A DNA stretch of 64,000 bases from Coenobita brevimanus (GCA_032717465.1 CM064690.1:29398153-29462152); one strand, 5' to 3'; shown: positions 33,900-47,150, counted from the stretch's first letter. Translations and numbers: made by a program. The notes: generated by a model from the sequence alone, not told the origin.

Positions 33900-34090
33900 A
33901 CATATTTTGTTGTTATACTCTTCCTATTTGCAAGTGATATTATTCTGTGTGAGGAGGGTCTATTGTAACAAAGGGGTTAATTAGAGGTGTAGCTAACCCC
34001 TCCAGTTGAAAAAGTCTCCCAGAATTCTAATAAAATTGTCTGGAGATATCAAGAAAAAAGAAAAAATGTACTTGGACAGAAAGGGTTCAA
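33900..34090. mobile_element. Family C element in neurocalcin intron 2
   Basis: The right half is clear (CTAACCCCTCCAGTTGAAAA, AATAAAATTGTCTGGAGAT, GGACAGAAAGGGTT); the left arm is decayed. Confidence 0.65.
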
Positions 34091-34322
34091 GCTGTTTCAA
34101 TAGAATATGTTCTGAAAGTACAGAAACTGTAAGTGTATACTGGTACTACAGTACTGTATTTGTTCAGATTCTCATATCAGTCATTAGTTATGATCATAGG
34201 TAAAACAGAGTACAGTACAGTACATTAGAACACTTACTTAGAAAGATACAGATTTACAATTGAAAGAGATATTGTGTTTTATTTTATTTTTTATTGTATC
34301 CGAGTATATAATCAGTCATGTT

Positions 34323-34545
34323 AATCCCTTCATTTTTATAGCATTTTTTGTTTTGTTCATACTGCAACCAGATAATTTTACTTGACATTGGAGAAACTTT
34401 TAGGACTGGAGAAATCAGATATGGCATTTGTTATTTCCTTTAGTTCTAAGAGGCCTGCCCACGTGGAATAATATTGTCTACAGGTGGGAAGAGTAAACAG
34501 ACAAAAAAATAAGAAGAAAAGAAAACTCATTGCAGAGAAGGTGTT
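34323..34545. mobile_element. Family C element in neurocalcin intron 2
   Basis: AATCCCTTCATTTTTATAGC at the left. Right arm GGAATAATATTGTCTACAGG, then GGAAGAGTAAACAG. Confidence 0.65.
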
Positions 34546-34649
34546 ATGAGAAGCAAGGCAAGACATTCCTTAATCTGTGGCTGAAGTGTTGTAGTGTAGT
34601 GTGATGGCCGCAGACAATCTTGGGGCAGTATTCACATTTTTTTAGCTGG

Positions 34650-35070
34650 CTTTCAATACCTTTTCCTTACTGGTGTATTTTGCAAAATACTGTAAACCAT
34701 AATTGTCTCCCTGTGTTATTTGTCTCATTTTAAGATTGCCATACTTTATCCTGTCATTTCTTTGTCTCCCTATGTTAGTTTTGTCATTTTAACATTGATG
34801 TACTTTCTGCTGTTCTTTTTCACCTTATACTGTAAGATCAATTTAATTTGCATAAGTAACATACAAGGAAATATTACTGTAATGTGATATATGCAGTGTA
34901 TTGTACATAGTACATCACAGTAGTCTCCCATCTGATATTTATTTCTCTTTTGCATTGATATTGTTTGTATATGTAATCTGCATGAGAATATTTATGTGCC
35001 ATTGACAGAAATAAACTGTTAAGGAAAAGGTGATACAAAGCCTGCTAAGTTGATGAGAATACAGTCCTTG
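34650..35070. mobile_element. Family B element, expanded, in neurocalcin intron 2
   Basis: TACCTTTTCCTTACTGGTGT at the left is mirrored by AAACTGTTAAGGAAAAGGTG at the right. The middle has grown by about 200 bp that include a direct repeat (TTTGTCTCCCT.TGTTA). Confidence 0.6.
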
Positions 35071-37245
35071 GTCACTCCAGGGTCCTAGGCAACTACACTG
35101 GCTGATATGAACCTCAGAATTATACTTAATATAAGTTGCATGTTAGTAACCTACCAAAATAGACTAATTCCCAGTCAGTAGATCTCATCTAAGTCTTTAC
35201 TGAGCAGTATTCTCTTTTATTAAGTCACAATTTTACTATATAACAAACTTTAAATGATTGTAATACTAAATGTATGAAAAAAGTACTCTGTTTTCACATT
35301 GTGAATGTCAGGACCAACTGCCTAGCCCCGGGCTCCTACGCTCCTCATTGGGGAATGTGGGATTGGATGATGGATGGATGGATTTTTGGTGGGGAAAGCA
35401 GCCTCACCTTGAATTTGGCTCTCTCTTGTATCTTGTTTTTCTCTTGGAAGGAACAGTTTGCAGGCTTGTGGTCTTTGCTTCCTTCTTCCTTGCATTTAAA
35501 AAAAAAAAAAAAAAATCAGTGATGAATTAGCAGTTGTATTTTGGTCAGCCAGCTGTGTTGCATGTGTATGACCCTGGTGGTGGTCTCTGGACATGGCTGT
35601 CATAATCATTTAACTGTCACTGGCAGGTAAGAATGGTACCAAAAGAGACAGAGCAAAATTTAAGAATGTCACCTCAGTGTTTTGGCTACTGGCAAATTTA
35701 GAAAAACATTCTTAAGAAGCCATTAGCTAAAATCCTGAAAATAAATGGGGCATCCCTCACTGAAAGACCCAACACCGCACCCTAGCCAATACATGAACTT
35801 TGTTGGATAACAACATTTTAACATGAGGTGGTGAGTCTTTTTGATGGGATAGGCCTTAAATACATACTGTACTCTTAAACATTGCACTCTCTCTCTCTTT
35901 GCTGCCTTTCATACCTTCTATAAAATATGTGTCAGTATGACTTACATTAACTGTCTCTATATCTTACAGTTTCAACTTTTGAGCCATTTTTGTACCCTTG
36001 CCCTTGACAACATACTGGCTCTGTGACGCCAAACCAAACGTCAAACCTCGACCCTCGTAACCCCTATTAAAGGTTTGAATGACATACTTTCCGGAGTGAG
36101 CAGCATGGTACTAAATATACTGCAGGTAACAAGACATTTTTTGCATTGTACTTTTTGAAAATTGGAGCTTGCCTGAGGACAGTGCTTGTTTACTAGAAAT
36201 TACGTGGAGAATTAAGTAGGTATTTATGATAAATGTGTCCCACCCAGTGCTGACTTTGAACTCCATCAACACCTGATTATGACTTGAAGCAGTGTTGGAA
36301 CCTGAGTGAATTAATCAGTTAGTCTGATTGTTCACAACTAATTAATAAAAAAAAATAAACCACATGGTAATTATGAAGCATGCAGAAAGCTGAAACTAGA
36401 TATGATCATTAAGTTCCAGAACTGAGTATAGTGTCATGAGCAGAGGCTTTTACCGATATGCCATGGGAAGGGAAAAGAGACGAGTTACAGTCTTTTGGGG
36501 GGATGCAGTCGTCCGAGATCAGACAACTGTAGTTCTGAACATTGAAGGATAGGAGATCGGCAGGTGCCACTGGCAGCATATACTGTACTGTACATGACTG
36601 AAAAACCTTCATTTGTCTCAAAGAAATTTGAATTTATGCTTACAAGGTAATACTGTCACATGTGTTGGTATATTCAAATTCAAAACCTTCATGTGGCAGT
36701 ACAAACAGTTATGGCAAGAACCAGTCCCACAGGTTCTCATATTGGTACTGATATAGGGATGCAACACCTGCCACTGAGTATTGTGTTGTGAACAGCCTTG
36801 TACCTCCTGTGATATAGGAAAGTAGGGCCAAGACTTTGTCTTCCCTTTGATTTCCGTTCCTATTGAGAGTGAGCCATACTTACAATCTCCCCACCCTGTA
36901 TGAATGTAGGAATTGGATCACCAGAGAATAACTGATAGAAAATACAATTTTCAGCTATGATGATACAGCACAAAAAAATGCATCAGCGCATTCAGCACCA
37001 CCTGTAGATTACAAAGCACAGCCGTGTGTTCCAGCATCTCTGCAGTTGACAAATTCAACTGCTGAAATTGCACAGTAAATGATATTAGGCCAGCTGTGCA
37101 AAAAGTTTTTAGATATACTTTTAACTAGGGTGATAACAGTTGCACATTTTGTTTGTAGTCCTGGAACTTATTGATCATGTCAAGGATGATTAATCACTCA
37201 AAATTTCAATAAAGGACAAATAAATAACACTCAGGCATTACATAA

Positions 37246-38357
<1,112 letters not shown>

Positions 38358-38555
38358 GCCATATACAAGATGGTGGGGTCGGTGATGAAGATGCCCGAGG
38401 ACGAGAGCACCCCAGAGAAGCGCACTGACAAAATATTCCGCCAGATGGACAAGAACAAGGACGGGAAGCTTAGCCTGGAGGAGTTTATCGAGGGTGCTAA
38501 GAGTGACCCATCCATCGTGCGTCTGCTGCAGTGTGACCCTCAGACTTCGCAGTGA
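38358..38555 (+). CDS. Nca: Neurocalcin, terminal coding exon 4
   Basis: Residues 127-191 and the TGA stop. Opens Ala-Ile-Tyr in phase 0. EF4 loop [12 protein letters not shown] (157-168) is canonical. The C-terminus ends [10 protein letters not shown], slightly longer than the commonest arthropod form (established knowledge, not checked). The exon boundary is the same as in the NCS-2-like exon at 6810. Confidence 0.97.
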   Translation, partial: AIYKMVGSVMKMPEDESTPEKRTDKIFRQMDKNKDGKLSLEEFIEGAKSDPSIVRLLQCDPQTSQ

Positions 38556-39427
38556 CCTCCCTAGACCCCCCTTACCTCCCCCCTAAATGACCCCCTAATC
38601 CCCTCCTAAGCTAGGTCATCAAACCCCCATGGCACTTTGTAAACTCCATTATTAATCCGACAGGGCCTTCTAACCTCAAGTGATTCCCTTGTTCTCAAAG
38701 CTAACTCATCACCTAACTTTTCTAGGTTACTAAAATGACAAGACTTTCTACAGAACTGTTTTACGAATCTGAAATAAGACTTTTATGCAGTATACTCTTA
38801 GGCTACTAATATGACATGCCTTTCTATACTACTAATATATCACTAACCACACAAAACTTTATACTGTATTTCCTTGTAACTAATTTGGTGAGACTATTTT
38901 TTTTTTTTTTTTTTAACTCGTACACTGAGACTTTTCAAACTTTAAAGTGAAAATGGTAGAACAAGACAGGTGTACTGAAACAAGATTTTTAAAACTTCAA
39001 AGTAAACAGACGCTGATGTGACTCACTGCTACAGATAAATCCCTACACAATGTACAGTATTCTAAGACTAGACACAGATACATATTAACTTTAAGCTTTG
39101 CATAATTCACTGTTGCCGAGTAACACGGATGTACATTATACCCCACCGTTTGGAAAAGAATTAACAAAATCCGTATGTCTCAATAAGCGCAGTCTTGTTT
39201 TTAAACTTTTTCACTTAATACAAGGAATCAGTCTTGAATCCACTGAGACTGACTGTAAGCCTTCGCAGTCTTTGTAACGTAAATAACAGAAGCCATTTTT
39301 ACACTCAATCTCCTACGTACTTTGTAAACTCCATTTCTATTACCTTTCCCTGCAAGCATTCCGATGTCCTTCCTTTCCCTCTATCCCGTCCCATAAACGT
39401 CTTGTCTTTTTCAACAACTGCAGAGAA
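38556..39427 (+). other. Probable neurocalcin 3' untranslated region
   Basis: Starts C-rich, then turns AT-rich. There is no AATAAA before the family B element at 39.43 kb; the first lies inside that element near 39596, so the end is uncertain. A poly-T tract lies at 38897-38913. Confidence 0.45.
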
Positions 39428-39650
39428 ATTGGGCCATAATCTGGTTCGTTTGGGAGCTATCATAACACCTCTTCCTTAAGTATACAGCTTGCATTTTACA
39501 CCTCGATAATCTTCTTGTATGTTACTGACTCAAAGTATGTCAATACTGAAAAGGTGTAAGTAAGATTCAGGAGAAGACTAAAGTGTAATATGCAAAATAA
39601 ATCACAAAATAAGAGGTGCTGTGAAGTCTCCCATGCCACACAGACCACTA
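39428..39650. mobile_element. Family B element
   Basis: ATAACACCTCTTCCTTAAGT and AAATAAGAGGTGCTGTGAAG are inverted arms. TTCTTGTATGTTACTGACTC is in the middle. It supplies the first AATAAA after the neurocalcin stop. Confidence 0.7.
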
Positions 39651-39689
39651 GTTGCCCCCCTCCCCTTTTCTCTCTTGTTCGAATTCTTG

Positions 39690-39882
39690 TTGGCTTAAGA
39701 GGCTTCCTGATGCCTCCCCATTACCAGTTTATTTTTGTGTCTGGTACTTTAATGTATTGTTATATGTTATTTACTCAGATACAAAAATTATAAACAACAT
39801 ACATGGTATTAGTAAGCCATAATATGCAAAATAAATATCTAAGGAAGAGGTGTTTGAGAACCTAAGCCGACGTGGATACAAC
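39690..39882. mobile_element. Family B element
   Basis: Arms CCCCATTACCAGTTTATTTT and AAAATAAATATCTAAGGAAG. Lies only about 40 bp from the previous copy. Confidence 0.6.
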
Positions 39883-40142
39883 CCTCTGTTTCTTTATCTG
39901 TCTATCTAGCTATCTCATCCCAAACACATCTTGCCTTTTCAACAACTGTAGAGACAAATCTAGTGGCACCCCCCCCTTCTTCTCACGTCACTCGAGATTC
40001 TCCGTTTTATACGTTGCCTTGAAAAGATCTTGTCACCGCTCTCCTTCCCTGTCCTGAGCATTTAGCCCCTGGTGGGTTAAGAGAATAGGTGCTTGCAGTC
40101 CGATGGCACTGTCGTCTGTCTGCGTATTTCCCAGCCCTTATC

Positions 40143-40353
40143 CCCTTCAGTCTGGTGATGTATTCTTTATTAATAGCTATAAATGGGGGACTTTACTTAA
40201 CTCCTCCAGTTTGTAAAGCCTCTGCAGTGCTGAATAACATCAACTGGTAATGGCTTTATTGGACTCCAGTTTTCGGAATGTCTTTCAAGTTGAATAAAGC
40301 CACCAGGATAGCACTGAACAATAAATAATACGTCATCACATTGAAGGGGTTAA
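40143..40353. mobile_element. Family C fold-back element, both ends preserved
   Basis: Starts ATCCCCTTCAGTCTGGTGAT and ends ATCACATTGAAGGGGTTAA. The left arm is partly replaced by a second right-arm-like segment. Confidence 0.8.
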
Positions 40354-40747
40354 AACACCGCCATAATGTGTAACATTGGCATAATTCCCCACAAACTGGG
40401 GAAGATAGAACTTCTTAGGATTATTATATGGGCTGATTGTTTAGAAGGGATAATTGATTTTTTTTTTTTTTCATCTAAGCCTGACTGGGGGTAGTTTCGA
40501 TTTTTTTTTTTTCTATCTTGTAAGTGCCAGAACACGGATAATTATTTGTTCTTATTCGCAGTGCCCGTATGGGAATAATTTTTCTTATTTCCACGGGTCT
40601 AATGGAGTGAATTATTGTACAGAGCGGGAGGACTTTAACCCCCCCCCACCCCCTTGCCTTCTCTCTCTCCCTGTTTGTACTGCATGTTTACCTGCACAAA
40701 ACTTCCTTGTCTGGTGCTCGCCACTGTGTCAAAGGGTCATATTTTCA
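40354..40747. other. Intergenic sequence, no gene seen
   Basis: Two poly-T tracts (40458-40471, 40501-40512) and a C run at 40639-40646. Confidence 0.55.
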
Positions 40748-41426
40748 TGGGTTACAGAGGCCCCCCAGTACCTCTTCCTTACCTGTTAATTTCTCCATAT
40801 GATACATTATTACTATCTTATACAGGGTGAACCGTAAATAGCACTCCACACGAAACTCACGCAGCTGTATCTTGTGTACTGCAGGGATGGTTCAGTCAGC
40901 TAGAGTGGCCATGGAAGGAAGGAATAATGAAGAATTAGCACCAGTAGTGTTGGCGTGGTTGTGACAGTGGGTGTAGGAAACGAATAAATGATGCAAGGTA
41001 GATACTGACAACACCAACTAAGCCGTCTCCACAATACACAAGATAACACCCCAGTGGAAATGAAGTGTTAAATATGGGCCACCCCATATGTTATTTGTGC
41101 AGTCCATGTTGAAATTAGCAAGACATAACATAAAAGGTACATTAGTGTTCTCATGTGTTATTTGTGAAATCCGCTAATATTAACAAGATGCAGTAGAATA
41201 CAGTAGTTGGGTGTAGTGTGCAATACATAGGAAGGGAATTAGAGGGAAGGAGGAAGGGAGGAATGAAAGAAAGGAAAGAAGGAAGGAAAGGAGGGTGGGG
41301 GAAGGAAGGAAGGAAAGCAGGAATGAAAGGAAGGGAGGTAAGGAGGAATGGAAGGGCATAATGTGCAAAATATATAACTTGGAAGAGGTGCTAAAAAGTC
41401 TGGTAAACCAATGAGAATATGGACCA
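40748..41426. mobile_element. Family B element split by a mariner-type MITE and a (GGAA)n array
   Basis: Left arm AGTACCTCTTCCTTACCTGT; right arm TATAACTTGGAAGAGGTGCT, then AATGAGAATATGGACC. Between them lie the MITE (40823-41086) and a purine array of GGAAGGAAAG units at 41229-41347. Confidence 0.65.
40823..41086. mobile_element. Mariner-type MITE inside family B
   Basis: 264 bp flanked by TA on both sides (40821-40822, 41087-41088). Left end CAGGGTGAACCGTAAATAGC; right end TTAAATATGGGCCACCCCA, imperfectly inverted. Inner arms TATCTTGTGTACTG and CAATACACAAGATA extend the pairing to about 60 bp. TA duplications with CAGGGTG ends fit the Tc1/mariner superfamily. No transposase. Confidence 0.75.
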
Positions 41427-42041
41427 ATGAACAAAACCTATCAGGTGAAGCAGCACATAGGATTTGTAAGAATTTTTTCAACCATCCCACTTGTACTTAA
41501 GCAGACGAAAAAAAAAAAAAAGTTTAGCGGAGAGTTTTGGCTTTTTCCTCTGTCGGATGTTTCTGAGTCATATTACATACCATTTTACATGTATTCCATT
41601 TTTTATTTACATTTTTTGTCAACTGCATGTTTATGCTGGCAGGTGTTTGATATTCCCATATTCCATGAAATCCTCCTGACAGAAATAAGAATTTTTAAAA
41701 TAGTGTAATGTTTTGTAATTTTTAAGATTATGTAAAGTGCTGGTAATGAGCTTTCTGGTTAGCATACTTGTAGCTTCAGTGGTTCTCATTATCATATTTC
41801 TCAAAAAAAATTCTGGATCATTTTTCATATTGATAAGTGACAAAATACTGTACTTGGATGTTGCTTGAGACTTTATGCTCTTCTTTATGACCCTAAGGCC
41901 AATTTTTTCCTCATTAACAGTGCTTGGCGAATTTTTCCGAGTTCTTGTTTGTCTGTCGTGCATGTCATTTATCTGGTAATGTTAAGACGAAACTTCACGC
42001 AAACATTTCTACCATACGACGAGTGAAGGAGGTTGCTTGGC

Positions 42042-42230
42042 TCCTTCAGTCTGGTGACATATTTTTATATTTTATTTGTGGGATTTCCAGACGATTCAGT
42101 TCACCTTAGGAGGGCACCAGTGAAGACGATAGCAAACCCCGCAAGAATGAACGGTCTCTTCTAAGGTGAATAAAAATCATCTGAGGGTAGCAAAATTAAT
42201 ATGAAAAGATGTCCTTGGATTGAAAGGGTT
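42042..42230. mobile_element. Family C fold-back element
   Basis: GCTCCTTCAGTCTGGTGACA at the left; TCCTTGGATTGAAAGGGTT at the right. Confidence 0.75.
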
Positions 42231-42608
42231 TATATTTCCCCCTGCAATGCATTTTCCTCCTCAGTCAGAAGTGGTGCGAATATGGGAGCTGCTCGGCTAT
42301 CTGAATGTGATCCCAGGTTGTCCCTTGCCATATGCCATCAGTGTGTTTCTCCACCAATTCTGTTTCTACATCTGTGCCAAAGTGTCATAAGGATTTTTTT
42401 GTTTTAATTTATATATATAGAGAATAACTGATTATACTCCCCAATCCACTGACACTTAACCACAAAGAGGCAGTGGGCACCTTCCTTCATTTCTCCTGTT
42501 GGTGGTGGAAAACTGTGGGTATAAGATGCAGTATATAGAGGATGTAGCGTACCCACTGACGACTTGATCAGGGAAGAATTACCTGTATAAAACTGAATTT
42601 TGAGCCTT

Positions 42609-42828
42609 TAACCCCTTGAGTTGAGCAATGTCCTTTTCAGTGTATTCTTACTGCTACCAGATGATTTTATTCAACTTCGGAAAGGTGTCTCATAATCGTA
42701 GAGGTTTATTAAGGCTGTATTTAACCCCTCAAGTTCAAAGAGTCTGCCCTAAGCTGAGCAAAGTCGTCTGGAGGTGGCAAAGATAAAATGAAATGGACAT
42801 CCTCGGGCTCGCTGGGTCATGGCACGTT
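42609..42828. mobile_element. Family C fold-back element, reference copy
   Basis: The clearest full structure: TTAACCCCTTGAG, ACTGCTACCAGATGATTTTA, TTCAACTTCGG, a centre of TTAAGGCTGTATTTAACCCC, then TGCCCTAAGCTGAGCAAAGT, CGTCTGGAGGTGGCAAAG and a decayed right end. The two arms (about 95 bp each) are inverted relatives, so a transcript would fold into one long hairpin. TTAA next to CCC is the hallmark of piggyBac-type ends; membership is an inference from that alone. Confidence 0.8.
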
Positions 42829-43019
42829 TATAAAGCGAATTTATATCCTGTCTGTGTTTTCTCTCTACGGGGATTACAGCTGTGCCCAGAAATGTAAACA
42901 TGATTGCTTGGAGTCCCCTCATACTGTTTAGTCCATGAGAAATGCTTATATCAAATTGGTTGCTTTTTGATGCTCTTCACTTCTTTTGTCAGCATGTAAA
43001 GACTGTGTGAATACACTAT

Positions 43020-43245
43020 CTGGGTTTTATTCTAAGTGGCATTGGAGATTTCGTAACACCTTTTTGTTAGCAATTTATTCTGCACATTACACATCAGTAT
43101 CCTCTTGTATATTATTCATACAAATATCAATATTATGATTACATAAATAACATACAGTAAAAAAGAATGGTGAGGTGTAACATGGAAAATAAATCACAGA
43201 GGAAGAGGTGCTATGAAGTCTCCTATGCCACTTGGAAATGACCCC
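43020..43245. mobile_element. Family B element, reference copy
   Basis: CTGGGTTTTATTCTAAGTGG and TTGGAGATTTCGTAACACCT at the left. GAGGAAGAGGTGCTATGAAG, then TCTCCTATGCCACTTGGAAA and TGACCC at the right. Arms of about 90 bp pair, with CTCTTGTATATTATTCATAC near the centre. Confidence 0.75.
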
Positions 43246-43819
43246 AAATTTCCTTCCACTTCTCAAGATCTATACTTTATATACCATGTAAGGACGATGT
43301 TGTGAGTTTCGTTCTGCCTTGTCCTGCCAGACTCTCCTCTGTTTCTCTACAAGTGATTAGGAACCATGGCTAATGGCAACCCTGTACTCTGAGAAGGTGG
43401 TCAGTGGTTAGTTCTGCCATTACGCATCCAGATTCACTCACTCCAAGGTGTTAACAACTGTAATTAGTGCTTGTAAAAATATTATTTATCCCAGTTACAT
43501 AGACTTTTTAGTCCACAAATTCATTACAATATTATCACGGTATAACCGTCAAAGAAGTTAATCAAAAGTAGGAATTTATAACTGATTCTAATAAAATGGC
43601 AGAGTTTGCCCTGAAGCTACAAAATAAACAGCCATGGTTCTCTCCTGTTTCCCCCCTGTTAATTTACCATGTTTAGTACAGTAATGTTATTTTAATTTAC
43701 CTTGTTTAGTACTGTTATTCTTCCCTTCAGTTGCCCCTCACTACCATGAACACAAAAATGATTTCATCCAAAGACCCATTTGTGCCATTGTATAAAATAT
43801 GAGTTGAAAGTTTTAATTT
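43246..43819. other. Intergenic sequence, no gene seen
   Basis: 43660-43725 repeats a TTTACC(A/T)TGTTTAGTAC(A/T)GT block twice; otherwise plain. Confidence 0.55.
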
Positions 43820-44242
43820 AACTTGTTGATTGGGTGATGTCCTGTTTCTTTAGTTCTTTCTGCTACTGGGCGATTTATATTTACCGTAATTTAGGGACGA
43901 TCTCTTTTGTCGAAGGGTTTAATTATGGCTGGTGCTGGAGATGGATGTCTTCAAGTGGTGGCACTGATATAACTGGATGGAGGGATCTGCCTGGTTTTAC
44001 AAGTGTCCCTCAACTTCCTTCCTGCCCCACGAAAGGAGGACGGTGGGCTGCAGGAGGGAGGCAACTTCAGTTCTGCAGCCCACCAGGTTCACATTTCAGA
44101 TAAGCCTAGGGTTGCAATTACTACGTGCTACTACTAAGGCTGTATCTAACCCCTACAGTTTAAGAAATCTATCCTAAGCTGAACAGAATCACCAGGGGCA
44201 AGAACAACATGAAAATGACATCCCCCTTGCTGAATGAATTAA
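43820..44242. mobile_element. Family C element split by a family D insertion
   Basis: Left part to GTTTAATTATGGCTGG; right part from TAAGGCTGTATCTAACCCC to GACATCCCCCTTGCTGAATG. The family D insert is at the hairpin centre, a different site from the 12.7-kb case. Confidence 0.65.
43930..44128 (+). mobile_element. Family D retroposon inside a family C copy
   Basis: AAGTGGTGGCACTGATATAA, CAACTTCAGTTCTGCAGCCC, ACCAGGTTCACATTTCAG, then AGGGTTGCAATTACTACGTG and CTACTAC. Same orientation as the 12.8-kb copy. Confidence 0.6.
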
Positions 44243-44334
44243 TATTTATGTTGCTAGACAGAGGATGTTTGTGTTTCCTGGATATGGTGGCCATCTTACA
44301 ACTTTCATACCGTAGTGGACACTGCAATATATAT

Positions 44335-44570
44335 TTTCCTTATGATCTGGTGTACGTTATGAGCGGCTCTGGGATATATTTTTACATAGTAATTTGAAGA
44401 TATATTTTGAAGCATATTTTGAAGTATATTTTTCCTTGTAATCTGGTGTACTTTATGAGCGGCTCGGGGATATATTTTTTCTGTCATATCCATCATAATA
44501 TGAAGGTGTAAGTTATTAGTGGCTCTGAAGTCTATTTTTCCTCTTAATCGGGTGTAAGTTATTAGCGGAT
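44335..44570. repeat. Tandem repeat with ATATTTTTCC and TTATGAGCGGCTC
   Basis: Three or four diverged units of a TATTTTTCCTTATAATCTGG, TGTACTTTATGAGCGGCTC, GGGATATAT type. Confidence 0.75.
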
Positions 44571-44749
44571 AATTTTGTAGATGTGTAGCTGTACAAGGAC
44601 TATAGAGATGTATACTTTCTTGACTCTGGATTTGACTTTTTATATAGCTTTTGACTCTACATCTATGGTGAATGCTGGAAGATGCCCAACTTGTCTTATT
44701 TGTTTCCTGATGTATTGTGTGTAGTGAATCCTCATTATGTGCAGCCTTT

Positions 44750-44926
44750 TTGGTTTATATTTTTATTTTTCTGTTAAATCCACAGTAAATTGCAGAAAGA
44801 TAACCCATTAAAATTCCAGTGTAACAATGTAATATCATAGTGTATGCTGCATTATTTTTATGTTTTTATTTCTTGTTAACTTCTAATGTAATTGCAAAAA
44901 TGTACAATAATAATAATAATAATACA

Positions 44927-44960
<34 letters not shown>

Positions 44961-45435
44961 AGTAATATAAAATTCAATTTGTATTGTATCTATAAAGCTG
45001 ATTTGTCATTCCCCCCCCCCTCCCAGATTTACAGTAACAATTGTATGAAGTTTGTAATAATATATGCTCTCCTTTTTTATGTATGTTATTTCCTGTTAAA
45101 TCTATAGTAAATTGTAAAGAAAAAATTATCTATAAAAAATTTCTACTGCTATGAATAAAGCTGATTTGACAGTTTCCATAAATTTACAGTAACATTTGTG
45201 TAAAAAATATTGTGAAACAGCTGGTCTTTATTGCAGTTAACCTTTATTGCCTTTATATTGTGTTATATCCCCAGTAAGTTACAGAAAACTTTTTGTAGTA
45301 GGCAAAGATCAGAGTTCTCTCAAACTTCCAAGGGTTATTACTGATATACAGGACATAAAACAAAAATACGATATTTGGAATTGTATGGATAAAGTTACAA
45401 TATTTTGGAACTGTATGGATAAAGTTACGATATTT
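44750..45435. repeat. Degenerate tandem repeat with (AAT)n and 27-bp duplication
   Basis: The words CTGTTAAATCCACAGTAAAT and TTTCTACTGCTATGAATAAA recur near 44770, 44870, 45090 and 45255. (AAT)n lies at 44906-44960 with a CAGT break. 45375-45435 is a 27-bp direct duplication (GGAACTGTATGGATAAAGTT). Confidence 0.7.
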
Positions 45436-45715
45436 TGTACCGCATCCCCGGCTTATAATGAGGATTTCCTGTACCATGTATCCTATTCCTGAAAAGCACA
45501 ATGACCCGATGTTTCAGATGGACTCATGGTATTCAGATGTGTATTATTCAGATGTAATTGGTTTATCTGTAAATGGTAATATATCCTGAACTGAGACAAC
45601 CTTCTATTCCAAATGTAATTGGGCTGATACAGAGGTGTTGTAAGGAACTGCCAGGAAAACAGGCTTATAATGAAAGGTACAACAGAATGCCAAGGTATGT
45701 AATGTTTCTGCTGGT

Positions 45716-45920
45716 TAACCCTCTTGAATCTGAATTTTTTTTCTTTCTTTCTGTTTTCCACCATGAATGTTTTTTTTATAGTATGTTCTAGCTGCTACCC
45801 GATTATTTTATTCATCTTTGGAAAGGACTCGCATATTCTAAAAGTTTTATTGTCTCTAACCTCTCCGGTTCAAAAAGTGTAATTTGAATAAAATCGTTGA
45901 GAGAGATCAATTAAAATGAA
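45716..45920. mobile_element. Family C fold-back element
   Basis: TTAACCCTCTTGAATCTG at the left; CTAACCTCTCCGGTTCAAAA and TTTGAATAAAATCGTTGAG at the right. The right terminus is lost. Confidence 0.65.
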
Positions 45921-45954
45921 TACTGTAATACTGTATATATGATACAACTGATGA

Positions 45955-46165
45955 TGTTAATTTGTTTCTGTTGGATACTGCTTCTTAACTGTGTTCCTGT
46001 TGGTTATTGCATATTGACATTTGTATATTGCATACTGATGTATCTATTGGTTACTGCATATTAACTGACATTTCTGTTGGTTATTGCATACTGACATTTC
46101 TGTTGGTTATTGTGTACTGACATTTCTATTGGTTATTGCATCTTAACTGGTGTGTCCATTGGCCA
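45955..46165. repeat. Approximately 27-bp minisatellite
   Basis: About eight units of TTCTGTTGGTTATTGCATAC plus TGACATT, with small length changes. Confidence 0.9.
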
Positions 46166-46280
46166 TGACTTGGTAGTATTCTGAGAGAGGAAGTTCATCT
46201 TACATACAACAACAGTCTGGGTTGGTAGTATTCTGAGAGAGGAAGTTCATCTTATTACACATACAACAGCAGTCTGGGGG
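46166..46280. repeat. Direct duplication, about 55 bp
   Basis: GGTAGTATTCTGAGAGAGGA, AGTTCATCTTA...CATACAACA and GCAGTCTGGG occur twice, the second with a 3-4 bp insertion. Confidence 0.92.
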
Positions 46281-46297
46281 GGTATTTCCTTGCTGGT

Positions 46298-46549
46298 TAA
46301 CCACTTCAGTCAGTGATGTGATTCTTACCTCATTCTTGCCACCAACACACAACTGTATTTCGGTTTACGTAAGATCTCGTACTGAAGATGTTTATTAGGC
46401 TATATCAAACCCATTTAATCTGCAAAATTTAAGGCTATATTTAACTCATCCAGTTTGCATAATATTCTTTATGCTCAATAAGACTGTTTGGTAATAAAGT
46501 TGCAGTGAAACAAAAGTGATGTCCCTGAGTGAAGGGTTGAAGGAGGCTC
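46298..46549. mobile_element. Family C element with duplicated centre
   Basis: TTAACCACTTCAGTCAGTGA at the left; CCCTGAGTGAAGGGTTGAAG at the right. The centre AAGGCTATATTTAACTCATC is present twice (from 46408 and from 46431). Confidence 0.7.
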
Positions 46550-46632
46550 CCCAGCATCTCTTTGTTATTGTTTTACTTCTGCATTTGCCTGTTGTCTTAT
46601 ATGTTATTTATGCAAACTATGTCTCATCATAA
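46543..46632. mobile_element. Family B left arm cut by a family C element
   Basis: CCAGCATCTCTTTGTTATTG through TATATGTTATTTATGCAAAC; a CTATCCTCTTCCTTGGTTAT fragment reappears at 46897, beyond the family C copy. Confidence 0.5.
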
Positions 46633-46887
46633 CCCCTCCGAACTAATAATGTACTTTTGATTTTATTTTTGCTAACTCTTTATAATTTTATTAAGCTCAG
46701 GAGGGTGTTCTGGAACTGGAGGGATTAGATGCAGCTTTCATTTACCTCTTCAGTACAGGATATCTCCCCCAAGCTAAATATAAGAGTCAGGAAACAATAG
46801 AAGGAACAATACATAAGTGAAATAAAATAATCATATAATGGAAACAGTAAAAAAAAAAAAAAAAAAAAATGAACTGAAGGGGTAAAT
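46630..46887. mobile_element. Family C element with poly-A insertion
   Basis: ATAACCCCTCCGAACTAATA at the left; GAACTGAAGGGGTAAATT at the right. A 22-bp A tract at 46849-46870 lies in the right arm. Confidence 0.75.
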
Positions 46888-47150
46888 TATTTGCACTATC
46901 CTCTTCCTTGGTTATCCAGTTCATATATGAGATTTTTATTGAAATTTTCACTTGGTTTTGTTGGGCAGAATATTATCAATTCTGAATTTTACATATACTA
47001 TTATTTTTGTCTCTCAGTCTAGGTCTTTTGTGTGTGTCATCTTCTCACTTCACCTCTCATTTTAGGACAGTGTCTTTGAGTTTTAACCATGTCTTGAGAA
47101 AATGTAATCCACTCTGTCAATTTACTACACCTCAAAACCTACTTGCTGAC

